Below the pieces are notes generated by a model. The model saw only the letters and a list, made by a program, of their open reading frames with translations, did no database searches and had not been told where the DNA came from. DNA of 64,000 bases from positions 57,459-121,458 of the forward strand of contig JBMOKJ010000008.1 in assembly GCA_049315325.1 (NCBI GenBank). Direction: 5' to 3'. The stretch comes from CAXXIC01 sp049315325 (GTDB lineage: Bacteria; Bacteroidota; Bacteroidia; Bacteroidales; UBA7332). Shown piece by piece: positions 1-8,402 of this stretch (positions are counted from its first letter, which is position 1; the number at the start of each line of letters is the position of its first letter). A program made the position numbers and the translations under genes.

Positions 1-2
1 AA

Positions 3-1004
3 GCCAATCTATTCAAAATTAGCGCATTACTAAGTGATGATGAAAGTGGCGCTATACGCAGAATGCGTGAAGCGGTTTCGTTGTTGGGCAACGTGTCGAA
101 ACACTTTTCGAAAGGAGAGGAATTTCTTCAACGATTAGAGTCTAACTACATAGATATTAAAGACTTAAATAGCGACATTGAACTTGATTCTGAGCGAATT
201 GAATTCAATCCTGAGCGACTTTTGCAAGTGGAAGAGCGTTTAGGTGCAATATATGCTTTGCAGCAAAAACATCGGGTGAGTACAGTTGCTGAATTGCTTG
301 ATTTACAAGCACAATTTGATGCTAAGATACAATCAATTGACAATTCTGACGAAGAGATTGAAAAACTTACGAAACAAGTTGAAGCCCAAAGTCGTGTAGT
401 CAATGACTATGCTAACAAATTGAGTATAAGTCGCAGAAAATCAGCTGATTTACTTACAAAAGAATTAATTGAGCGTGTGGCTCCGCTGGGAATGCCAAAC
501 GTGCGGATTGAGGTATCTTTCGAACAAAAGAGAGATCCAGATGAATTCGGGGCTGAAGGTGTAAATATCTTATTTTCAGCGAATAAGAGCAGTTCGCCTA
601 AACCTGTTTCAGAAATTGCATCGGGTGGGGAAGTCTCGCGATTGATGCTGTGTATTAAGGCAATGATTGCAGGTGCAAGTGCCCTTCCAACCATTATTTT
701 TGACGAAATTGACACGGGTGTTTCGGGTGAGATCGCTGATAAAATGGGAGCTATTATGTGGCAAATGGCTCAAAATATGCAAGTGATTAGCATTACGCAC
801 TTGCCGCAGATAGCCTCGAAAGGCAATCAACATTACCGAGTTTATAAAGAAGATAGCGAGCATGCAACTGCCACACGATTGACAAAAATAGATGAAAAAG
901 ACCGTACAGTAGAGATAGCGCGAATGCTGAGCGGTGCAGAGCTGACGCAAGCGGCACTGAATAATGCGCAAGAACTGATAAATGAATGGAAAAAAGTGAA
1001 ATGA
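3..1004 (+). CDS. recN: DNA repair protein RecN, C-terminal part (5' end outside window)
   Basis: The frame is open from the first bases of the window, so the gene begins upstream and only the C-terminal portion is present. RecN is an SMC-like ATPase that acts early in recombinational repair of double-strand breaks. Visible are a coiled-coil half (roughly bases 60-470, rich in E/K/L) and then the C-terminal ATPase lobe: the ABC signature EIASGGEVSRLMLCIKAM, the Walker B TIIFDEIDTGVSG, and the H-loop VISITHLPQIA. The stop overlaps the start of rlmB by 19 bases, which suggests translational coupling. Family assignment is secure. An ATG at 63 lies in frame, but the reading frame continues upstream of it with RecN-like sequence, so 63 is not the start. 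Confidence 0.95.
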   Translation, partial: ANLFKISALLSDDESGAIRRMREAVSLLGNVSKHFSKGEEFLQRLESNYIDIKDLNSDIELDSERIEFNPERLLQVEERLGAIYALQQKHRVSTVAELLDLQAQFDAKIQSIDNSDEEIEKLTKQVEAQSRVVNDYANKLSISRRKSADLLTKELIERVAPLGMPNVRIEVSFEQKRDPDEFGAEGVNILFSANKSSSPKPVSEIASGGEVSRLMLCIKAMIAGASALPTIIFDEIDTGVSGEIADKMGAIMWQMAQNMQVISITHLPQIASKGNQHYRVYKEDSEHATATRLTKIDEKDRTVEIARMLSGAELTQAALNNAQELINEWKKVK

Positions 1005-1729
1005 TTTTCGGCATGCGTGCCGTAATCGAGGCGATAGAAGCCGGAAAAGAGATTGACAAGATATTGGTAAAGCGCGATTTACAAAGCGATTTATCCAAAG
1101 AATTATTTGATGTATTGCGTGGTAAAGGCATTGTGGTTCAACGTGTTCCCGTGGAGAAGATCAACCGCATTACGATGAAAAACCACCAGGGAGTGTTGGC
1201 TTTTCTGTCGGCAATCACCTACGAACGTCTCGAAAACATTATACCAATGCTCTACGAAGAGGGCAAAACACCTTTTATCGTGGTGCTCGATGGCATTACT
1301 GATGTACGCAACTTTGGAGCCATAGCCCGCACCTGTGAATGTGCTGGTGTAGATGCCATTGTGATACCCGAACGAGGAAGCGTTTCGGTAGGTGGCGATG
1401 CTGTGAAAACCTCTGCCGGAGCCTTGCTTCACATACCGGTATGTCGTGAGCGATCCATTACAGAGGCTTTGCAATTTCTTCAAAACAGTGGATGTAAATT
1501 GGTGGCGGCTACTGAAAAGGCCCAAAATAATTACACAAAACCTGATTATAAAACAACACCGATTGCCTTGGTGATGGGAGCGGAGGACACAGGTGTGGCG
1601 CGCGAACACCTCAGTTTCTGCGAAGAGCAGGTCTCTATTCCACAGTTGGGAACGATTGCTTCGTTGAATGTATCTGTGGCAGCCGGGATTTTAATTTATG
1701 AAGTAGTCAGACAACGCGAAAATTTTTAG
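986..1729 (+). CDS. rlmB: 23S rRNA (guanosine-2'-O-)-methyltransferase RlmB, SPOUT/TrmH family
   Basis: RlmB 2'-O-methylates a conserved G in domain V of 23S rRNA (G2251 in E. coli) using SAM. The 247-aa length is typical. There is an N-terminal substrate-binding domain (about 1-80), then the SPOUT knot motifs: LDGITDVRNFGAIART (about 100-115), LVMGAEDTGV (about 194-203) and SIPQLGTIASLNVSVAAGIL (about 217-236). The ATG at 986 gives the MEK..MIFGMRAV start usual in Bacteroidales. An internal ATG at 1001 would overlap the recN stop as ATGA and is an alternative. It is probably co-transcribed with recN. Other TrmH-family 2'-O-methyltransferases cannot be fully excluded. Confidence 0.92.
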   Translation: MEKSEMIFGMRAVIEAIEAGKEIDKILVKRDLQSDLSKELFDVLRGKGIVVQRVPVEKINRITMKNHQGVLAFLSAITYERLENIIPMLYEEGKTPFIVVLDGITDVRNFGAIARTCECAGVDAIVIPERGSVSVGGDAVKTSAGALLHIPVCRERSITEALQFLQNSGCKLVAATEKAQNNYTKPDYKTTPIALVMGAEDTGVAREHLSFCEEQVSIPQLGTIASLNVSVAAGILIYEVVRQRENF

Positions 1730-1737
1730 ACCTCCCC

Positions 1738-1758
1738 AACCCCTCCCAAGGAGGGGTT
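1738..1758. repeat. GC-rich palindrome between rlmB and ridA
   Basis: A perfect 9-bp stem, AACCCCTCC / GGAGGGGTT, with a 3-base loop (CAA). No T-run follows directly, so it is not a classic terminator. It resembles the CCCC-rich palindromes seen near 49.4 kb and 53.8 kb and may be a solo copy of the same repeat class. It could also act as a transcript-end or mRNA-stabilising hairpin. Confidence 0.65.
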
Positions 1759-1783
1759 TATTATATCGACAAAAATTGTATAT

Positions 1784-2161
1784 ATGAAAAGAATAATTTC
1801 AACAACAAATGCTCCTGCAGCCATAGGGCCTTACAGTCAAGCTGTGGAAGCAAACGGAACGCTCTATATTTCAGGTCAGTTGCCAGTAGATCCTGCAACG
1901 GGCGAATTTGCTTCTGACGAAGTGAAAGGACAAACGGAGCAAGTGTTCAAAAATATCAAAGCGATTTTGATAGAAGCTGGTTACACGGTTGACGATGTGG
2001 TGAAAACGACCGTTTTTCTTGCCGATATGAGCTTGTTTGCTGATATGAATGCTGTGTATGCCAATCAGTTTGGCGAAACTTTTCCTGCGCGCTCTACGAT
2101 AGCCGTGAAAGGCTTACCCAAAGGAGCTTTGGTGGAAATTGAGACAGTGGCGGTGAAATAA
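1784..2161 (+). CDS. ridA: RidA family reactive intermediate/imine deaminase
   Basis: The 125-aa protein matches the YjgF/YER057c/UK114 family. These small trimeric cytosolic enzymes hydrolyse reactive enamine/imine intermediates released by PLP-dependent dehydratases, forming 2-oxoacids and ammonia. Diagnostic features are the N-terminal NAPAAIGPYSQAV segment, SGQLPVDPATG, and the C-terminal PARSTIAVKGLPKGALVEIE, whose Arg is the substrate carboxylate-binding residue in the family. The length is full. It lies 54 bases after rlmB, with a GC-rich palindrome between, so it may be a separate unit. The exact physiological substrate cannot be told from sequence. Confidence 0.93.
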   Translation: MKRIISTTNAPAAIGPYSQAVEANGTLYISGQLPVDPATGEFASDEVKGQTEQVFKNIKAILIEAGYTVDDVVKTTVFLADMSLFADMNAVYANQFGETFPARSTIAVKGLPKGALVEIETVAVK

Positions 2162-2309
2162 ATTCCAAAAGCGGAATATGGTATTAAAGTGTGGAAATTT
2201 TTTCTGCGCTTTTTTTTGCCAAAAACTTAACATCCCGTTGAACAAATAGGCTCGAAATTGAATTATAGTAGGTAAGTAAATCGAACCTTAATAGAAAATA
2301 GACGATAAG

Positions 2310-2666
2310 ATGAGCGAAAATAAATCAAATAGACGCGAATTTCTGACCAAACTTGGTCTTGTACTTGGTGCTGCAACTGTTTCAGCATCTGGATTTTCGG
2401 AAGTGGTGAAAGGAAAAAATGAAGTGCACAAGCTGACTCCTGAGCAAGCAGAATTTGCGCCGGTGTATGAGAAATGGTTGAAAGAGTTTCATGCAGTGAC
2501 AAAGATACAGAAACAGGATCCAGCAAACCTCGAAAACAACCGCAAGTTGATGGTACTTGCCGACGAGGCACAGCAGTGGCAAAAGAAACTACACGGTTAT
2601 ATGAAAGACGAGAATTTCGTGAAATTTCATAAAGTAATGACCGAAAGCATTACAGATATTATCTAA
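2310..2666 (+). CDS. Small protein with twin-arginine-type signal, function unknown
   Basis: A 118-aa protein. The N-terminus has a Tat-like motif NRREFLTK (residues 7-14) followed by a hydrophobic stretch LGLVLGAATVSASGF, so export by the Tat route is predicted by motif only. The mature part (about 85 residues) is charged, helical-looking and has no Cys or recognisable catalytic motif (KVMTESITDII end). It sits alone between ridA and a strong bidirectional terminator. I do not recognise a function. The Tat motif is the only real clue: Tat clients usually fold or bind a cofactor before export. Confidence 0.7.
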   Translation: MSENKSNRREFLTKLGLVLGAATVSASGFSEVVKGKNEVHKLTPEQAEFAPVYEKWLKEFHAVTKIQKQDPANLENNRKLMVLADEAQQWQKKLHGYMKDENFVKFHKVMTESITDII

Positions 2667-2670
2667 ACAA

Positions 2671-2704
2671 AAACGGCTGAATTTTAAAGGAAGTTCAGCC
2701 GTTT
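2671..2704. terminator. Bidirectional rho-independent terminator
   Basis: Perfect 11-bp stem AAACGGCTGAA / TTCAGCCGTTT with a 12-base loop, A-run on the left and T-run on the right. It sits between the convergent small Tat-signal gene and tsaD and can serve both. Confidence 0.88.
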
Positions 2705-2710
2705 TTCTGT

Positions 2711-3730
2711 CTATATCACTACGCGCGAAAATGGAGCAGCATCCATTCCACAAAACTCTTTGTCGAGGTATTTGAAGTGACCCGACATCGCGACCATTGC
2801 TGCATTATCAGTGGTGAAAGCAAACTTGGGAATGTGAATTTTCCATCCGTATTTCACGGCATGTTCTTCGAATGCACTTCGCAACGCAGAGTTCGCTGAA
2901 ACACCACCCGCAACCGCCACTTCATTGATATTCAGTGATTTTGCAGCTTTGCGCAACTTGTCCATCAAAATATCCACCACCGTCGATTGCAACGAAGCAC
3001 ACAGGTCATTTTTGTTGTTTTCAATGAAATCGGGATCATTCTTTATTGCATCGCGAATGAGGTAAAGAAACGAAGTCTTCAAACCGCTAAAGCTGTAATT
3101 AAAGCCTTCAATATTCGGTTTATTCAATTTGAAAGCCGTAGGGTTTCCCTCTTTGGCAAGCCTATCTACCACAGGACCACCAGGATAACCAAGCCCCATC
3201 ACTTTGGCGCATTTGTCGAAAGCCTCACCAGCCGCATCGTCTATGGTCTGACCAACAACCTCCATATCGTTGTAGGCTTTCACTAAAATAATTTGTGAAT
3301 TGCCACCCGAAACTAACAGGCAAAGAAACGGAAACGAAGGCTGATTGGTATCATTATCGTCTTCCTTAATAAAGTGGGCTAATACGTGCGCTTGCAAGTG
3401 GTTAACCTCTATCATTGGGATGCCAAGTCCAGCAGAAAATCCTTTCGCAAACGAGGTGCCAACGAGCAACGATCCCATCAAACCAGGTCCTCGGGTGAAC
3501 GCTACTGCACTCAATTGATCCTTCGAAATGCTAGCTCTATCGAGTGCTGCGTGTACCACTGGTATAATGTTTTTCTGATGTGCCCTAGAAGCCAATTCAG
3601 GTACCACACCGCCATAGCTTTTGTGTACATCCTGATTGGTGATGACGTTCGACAACATCACACCATCGCGAAGTACCGAAGCTGATGTGTCGTCGCATGA
3701 AGATTCTATTCCTAATATAATTGTGCTCAT
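2711..3730 (-). CDS. tsaD: tRNA N6-adenosine threonylcarbamoyltransferase TsaD
   Basis: TsaD transfers the threonylcarbamoyl group from threonylcarbamoyl-AMP to A37 of ANN-decoding tRNAs, working with TsaB/TsaE. The 339-aa protein has the ASKHA fold landmarks: ILGIESSCDDTSASVL at the N-terminus, the metal-binding NHLQAHVLAHF (His at about 111 and 115), SGGNSQI (about 141), DDAAGEAFDKCAKVMGLGYPGGP (about 165-187) and VAGGVSANSALR (about 273). It is transcribed divergently from the TamB-like gene. The ATG at 3730 gives the standard family N-terminus. Assignment is secure. Confidence 0.97.
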   Translation of the reverse strand: MSTIILGIESSCDDTSASVLRDGVMLSNVITNQDVHKSYGGVVPELASRAHQKNIIPVVHAALDRASISKDQLSAVAFTRGPGLMGSLLVGTSFAKGFSAGLGIPMIEVNHLQAHVLAHFIKEDDNDTNQPSFPFLCLLVSGGNSQIILVKAYNDMEVVGQTIDDAAGEAFDKCAKVMGLGYPGGPVVDRLAKEGNPTAFKLNKPNIEGFNYSFSGLKTSFLYLIRDAIKNDPDFIENNKNDLCASLQSTVVDILMDKLRKAAKSLNINEVAVAGGVSANSALRSAFEEHAVKYGWKIHIPKFAFTTDNAAMVAMSGHFKYLDKEFCGMDAAPFSRVVI

Positions 3731-3746
3731 TATTTCAAATTTTGGG

Positions 3747-3754
3747 CAAATTTA
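3747..3754 (-). promoter_or_regulatory. Putative -7 element for tsaD
   Basis: TAAATTTG on the minus strand fits the Bacteroidetes -7 consensus TAnnTTTG, 16 bases upstream of the tsaD start. No convincing -33 TTG is seen at the usual spacing. Confidence 0.4.
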
Positions 3755-3800
3755 CGCAATTAATTGGATAGAAAATGGCTCTTTTGTGGCTGAAAATATA

Positions 3801-3808
3801 TAAATTTG
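3801..3808 (+). promoter_or_regulatory. Putative -7 element for the tamB-like gene
   Basis: TAAATTTG on the plus strand fits TAnnTTTG and lies 22 bases before the GTG start. The -33 element is not clear. Confidence 0.4.
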
Positions 3809-3830
3809 GCAATTAAACGATTTTCAGCTT

Positions 3831-6800
3831 GTGATTAAAATCTTCAAACATATACTTATCGGACTGCTGGCTGTGGTAATTGCAATCAATGCCATTGCCT
3901 ATATTCTGCTTAGTATACCTGCTGTTCAACGAAATATCACACATTTTGCCACCAAAGAACTTTCTGAGCGGCTTCACACCCAGGTCAATATCCACGAAGT
4001 AGATTTTGAATTTCTGAATAAGTTGGTTTTAAAAGATGTCTATCTTGAAGATCAGAAAGGAAATGAAATGTTGAAGGCGAAAAAAATGTCGGTAGGCATT
4101 GATTTAATTGAGCTTTTCCGAAACAAGTTAATTATCAATACCGTTCAGCTTTATAGTTTTCAGCTCAGACTTTCAAAAGAAACTCCAAAGTCGAAACCTA
4201 ACTATCAGTTTGTGTTAGATGCCCTGAAATCGAATAATAAGCAGCAGAAAGGGTTAACCGAAATACAGATAAAGTCGATTATTATTCGCCGCGGAAATGT
4301 GAATTACGATGTTTGGTCTGTCCCTTACAAGTTTGGCCAGTTCAATGCCTCGCACATGCGCATCAAGAATCTGCTAGCCTCGGTGTCGTTGCACACATTT
4401 TCGAAAGACTCTGTGAATGCCGATGTGCGCAAACTCTCTTTCGAAGAAAATTCAGGTTTGAAACTGCGCAAACTATCGATGCAGTTTACGGCCAATCGAA
4501 AACAGGCTGTGTTGACCGACTTTGTGATGAACCTGCCGTCGTCTGTTATCTCTCTAAAGAACATCTATTTGGATTACAGTAAAGTAGATTCCACACATCG
4601 ATTCAGAGATTTCGCGAAGTTCAATATCGAACTACCCAATGCAAAAATCTGCTTGCAAGATATATCACCATTCGTGCCCATTTTTAGGTATTACACCGAT
4701 GTGTTGACTGTCGATGCCAAACTTGGAGGGACGGTCAATAGCCTTGATCTGAAGAATCTGAAAATTACGTCGGGAGATCGAATTAAAGCAGTCGCGCAAG
4801 TTCATGTTGAAGAGATTACCGATTTAAAAAACGCATATGTTTTTGGAAAAATTGCAGATATGCGCATAGTACCTGAGGGTTTTGCTGAGATTTTGAGGAA
4901 TCTATCGATACAGAGCGAAAACTTGGACAATATGGCTCTCCGTGCAGGAAATGTGGAATTCAAAGGCGAAGTTTCGGGTTATTTCTCTGATTTAGTTGCC
5001 TTTGGTACCCTCAAAACTGGACTCGGAACAGTAAGAACTGATATCAAAATAGGCAAGGATACCACGATGAATAGGGCTAAATTCAGAGGTAAACTCAGAA
5101 CAGACGATTTCGATCTCGGAAAATTGTTGGATAATTCGCATTTGGGCATTATTTCGTTTAACCTATTACTCGATGGGTATCAAAACGAGAACTCGCTGCC
5201 ACAAGGTAAAGTGGATGGTGAAATTGCGAAAATGGATTACAACAGCTACCGATACAACAATATTCAGTTGAATGGCCTTTTCGAAGGAACTCGCTACGAA
5301 GGTGAAGTGGAGATTGACGATCCCAATGGCTATTTTTACCTGAATGGGAAAATTGATAAATCGCCTAAACGTGGGGTTTTGCAGATTGAAACTCGTATGC
5401 GCGATGTAAATCTTTCGGCACTTAATTTATCGGATAAATACCCCAACTCGAAACTCTCTTTCGTGCTAAAATCTGACCTTTCAGGCTCTTTACCTGATGC
5501 CGCAGTTGGTGTTTTGTCTGTAGACAGCTTAAGTTTTAAGCAAAATAACGATGAATTTGTAATCAATAAAATACGATTAACCTCTTCGAATCAGGGCGGT
5601 CAGCAGAGCTTACGAATTGCTTCTCCCTTTGTGAATGGTGAATTGAAGGGGATTTATGCCATCTCTACGCTTCAAAATAGTGCTTTAACCATGTTGGCAC
5701 GCTATCTTCCTTCCATCACACACAAGGTAAATTTGACTAATTCTAAAAATAATTTTGACTTCTCCTTCCGTATCTCAAATAGCGAAAAGCTGAGCGAAAT
5801 ATTGGGACTACCATTTACATTTTACAAAGAATCTGTTGTAAAAGGGGCATACAACGATTTCAATAATCACTTTTATGTTGAATCAAATATTCCGGCTGTA
5901 AGATGGGGTAAAAGTCTTTACGAATCTATCTCTATCGTATCAAACAACGACGACGACAAAGCAAATTTGTTGGCTAAAGTAATGAACACCAATAAGAAAA
6001 ATGATCACTTCAAATATGTATTGGATCTGTCGGCACACCACGATCTTGTAAATTGTAAAGTGAATTGGAGTAACTCAGGACTGCAAACCTACAGTGGAAC
6101 ACTTGACCTGAAATCAAAATTGTCTGAACGAAATATTGGATTGCCCAAGATGGATATTTCGGTACTGCCATCCAGCATCATCATGAATGATACGACTTGG
6201 AATGTGTCTCAATCCAAAATTGTGCTAGACTCGAGCAGAGTCGCCGTTCACGATTTTGAAGTCTCAAAATCAGGTCAATACCTTAGACTTGACGGGTCAG
6301 TGTCAAAGAGCACGCGCGACACGCTTTTCTTGTCGTTGCGGAAAATTAACCTCGACTATATTTTCAATATCCTTAATATCAAACACGTGCAATTTGGTGG
6401 CAATGCCACTGGCGATTTTGTGTTGACAAATCTTCTGAAAACACCAATTCTATTGACCAATAACCTGAATGTAAAGGATTTTGCTTATAATAAGACCCGA
6501 TTTGGCGATTTTCAACTTTTTAGTGAATGGGATGCTGAGAAAAAAGGAATTCTAATAAAAGGCGTTGTTGATGGTTACCTGAAGAATAAGACGTTTATCC
6601 ATTGCTATATTTTCCCAACGAAAGATTCTATCGCTCTGAACATCAACGCCAATCGCTTGAATCTGGAATTCCTTCGCGCTTACTTAGGCGGATTTATGAA
6701 AGACATTACCGGTTTAGCCTCAGGTAATATTAAATTAGGAGGAAAATTCAGTGCTCTCAATTTGAGTGGGGATGCTAAAATGGAGCAATTTCGTTTTGGT

Positions 6801-8276
6801 GTAGATTATCTCAACACCTATTATACGGTCAGCGATAGCGTGCATTTTAGACCTAATCTCATCTATTTCAACAATATAAATATGTTGGATAAAGATAAGA
6901 ATGTGGCGATTGGTAGTGGGAAAATTCGCCACACGAATCTCTCAAATTGGCGCTACGATGTTCAGATAAATACGCGAAACTTCCTTTCATATAATGCCAC
7001 CTCGCTAAGAAATCCAATATTTTATGGCCCTGTTTATGGGGCTGGTTCGGTTTCTATCACAGGGAATGAAGCAAAGACGAATATCGATGTCAACATGCAG
7101 GCAACGAGTGGATCGAAGTTTGTGGTCTCACTCAATAATCAAATGACGGCTGCCGATTATGGATTTATCACGTTCAGAGATAGGCAACAGGAGTTGTTGG
7201 AATTGCAGAAAGCAGACGAAGAAGAGTTTCGTAAAAAGTTGGCAATCCTTTCAGATAAACCTTCATCCTCATCGAATGAACTGAATATAAATCTTTTGGT
7301 CGACATTACGCCGACTGCAAATCTAAATTTAGTGATGGACCCGACCACAGGTGATGTAATCGAAACTAATGGAAACGGGAATTTACGTGTGTCGTACAAC
7401 AACAAAAAAGATGCTCAAATATATGGAACTTATACTATCGAAAGAGGGGTCTATAATTTTAGCCTTCAGAACTTTATAAAAAAACGTTTTGCAATAAAAG
7501 AGGGGAGTACTGTCACATTTAGAGGCGACCCTTACACGGCAGAATTAGGACTAAAAGCGATATACACAACTACCGCTGATTTAACAGATCTTGATGAGTC
7601 ATTTTCTACCGATCAGAACCTCAGTCGTACCAATACTCAAGTACAATGTTTGCTCGACATAACAGGTGATATGAAAAAACCTGACCTCAAGTTTGATTTG
7701 AACTTTCCGAATAACAACGAAGAGGTAAATCGACGTGTGCGAAGCATCGTGAATACCGACGATATGATGGCTCGACAAGTGGTTTATCTGATGACCATAA
7801 ATCGCTTTTATACACCCGATTACCTGAATAATGGATTGCAACGCGCCAACCAGTTATCGTCATTGGCATCTGCAACCTTATCGTCTCAGTTCAATAATTT
7901 GGTGTCGCAGCTGACCGACAAAGTCAATATCGGAACAAATGTAAAACTTGATAATACGGCATACACCAATATGGAGGTTGAAGTGGCACTTTCAAGTCAG
8001 TTGCTCAACAACAGGTTGCTCGTTAATGGCAATTTTGGATACCGAGACAATGTGTCGAACAAAGCAACATTCATCGGTGATTTTGATTTCGAATGGAAAC
8101 TTACCAAAAGCGGTGATTATCGTTTGAAAGGATTTAATCGGACGAACGATAGATTCTACTACATCAAATCGTCACTCACTACACAGGGGTTGGGATTCAT
8201 GTATAAAAAAGACTTCAACAATCTGCTTGATTTGTTCAAAAAACGAATCAACGAAACGCCTGCAAAGAAAGAGTAG
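3831..8276 (+). CDS. TamB-like translocation/assembly protein (DUF490), 1481 aa
   Basis: A very long inner-membrane-anchored periplasmic protein. One N-terminal membrane segment (about residues 8-28) is followed by an AsmA-like region (about 30-120) and many beta-strand-rich repeats. The C-terminal TamB/DUF490 domain (about 1050-1440) shows GNLRVSYNNKKDAQIYGTYTIERG, EGSTVTFRGDPYTAELGLKAIYTT and a final RLLVNGNFGYRDN..FIGDFDFEWKLTKSGDYRLKGFN. TamB-class proteins are thought to bridge the periplasm and support phospholipid transport or outer-membrane protein assembly. The start codon is GTG, and the membrane anchor begins immediately after it. It stands divergent from tsaD and is followed by ileS. 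The Bacteroidetes version normally lacks a recognisable adjacent tamA, as here. Confidence 0.9.
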   Translation: MIKIFKHILIGLLAVVIAINAIAYILLSIPAVQRNITHFATKELSERLHTQVNIHEVDFEFLNKLVLKDVYLEDQKGNEMLKAKKMSVGIDLIELFRNKLIINTVQLYSFQLRLSKETPKSKPNYQFVLDALKSNNKQQKGLTEIQIKSIIIRRGNVNYDVWSVPYKFGQFNASHMRIKNLLASVSLHTFSKDSVNADVRKLSFEENSGLKLRKLSMQFTANRKQAVLTDFVMNLPSSVISLKNIYLDYSKVDSTHRFRDFAKFNIELPNAKICLQDISPFVPIFRYYTDVLTVDAKLGGTVNSLDLKNLKITSGDRIKAVAQVHVEEITDLKNAYVFGKIADMRIVPEGFAEILRNLSIQSENLDNMALRAGNVEFKGEVSGYFSDLVAFGTLKTGLGTVRTDIKIGKDTTMNRAKFRGKLRTDDFDLGKLLDNSHLGIISFNLLLDGYQNENSLPQGKVDGEIAKMDYNSYRYNNIQLNGLFEGTRYEGEVEIDDPNGYFYLNGKIDKSPKRGVLQIETRMRDVNLSALNLSDKYPNSKLSFVLKSDLSGSLPDAAVGVLSVDSLSFKQNNDEFVINKIRLTSSNQGGQQSLRIASPFVNGELKGIYAISTLQNSALTMLARYLPSITHKVNLTNSKNNFDFSFRISNSEKLSEILGLPFTFYKESVVKGAYNDFNNHFYVESNIPAVRWGKSLYESISIVSNNDDDKANLLAKVMNTNKKNDHFKYVLDLSAHHDLVNCKVNWSNSGLQTYSGTLDLKSKLSERNIGLPKMDISVLPSSIIMNDTTWNVSQSKIVLDSSRVAVHDFEVSKSGQYLRLDGSVSKSTRDTLFLSLRKINLDYIFNILNIKHVQFGGNATGDFVLTNLLKTPILLTNNLNVKDFAYNKTRFGDFQLFSEWDAEKKGILIKGVVDGYLKNKTFIHCYIFPTKDSIALNINANRLNLEFLRAYLGGFMKDITGLASGNIKLGGKFSALNLSGDAKMEQFRFGVDYLNTYYTVSDSVHFRPNLIYFNNINMLDKDKNVAIGSGKIRHTNLSNWRYDVQINTRNFLSYNATSLRNPIFYGPVYGAGSVSITGNEAKTNIDVNMQATSGSKFVVSLNNQMTAADYGFITFRDRQQELLELQKADEEEFRKKLAILSDKPSSSSNELNINLLVDITPTANLNLVMDPTTGDVIETNGNGNLRVSYNNKKDAQIYGTYTIERGVYNFSLQNFIKKRFAIKEGSTVTFRGDPYTAELGLKAIYTTTADLTDLDESFSTDQNLSRTNTQVQCLLDITGDMKKPDLKFDLNFPNNNEEVNRRVRSIVNTDDMMARQVVYLMTINRFYTPDYLNNGLQRANQLSSLASATLSSQFNNLVSQLTDKVNIGTNVKLDNTAYTNMEVEVALSSQLLNNRLLVNGNFGYRDNVSNKATFIGDFDFEWKLTKSGDYRLKGFNRTNDRFYYIKSSLTTQGLGFMYKKDFNNLLDLFKKRINETPAKKE

Positions 8277-8402
8277 TAGTGCAAAGGTCATTTTCCCACT
8301 TTTCTGCGTACATTCTCTTTTCTAAATTCCGAAAAAAATGATTAATTTCGCAATCTCTTTCAGAAAAGGGAAAAATTGCATAAAAAAGTCAACTTTATCT
8401 AG

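Noticed and set aside
1103..1609. 168-codon minus-strand ORF over rlmB
   Set aside because: Shadow of a conserved gene; composition not protein-like.
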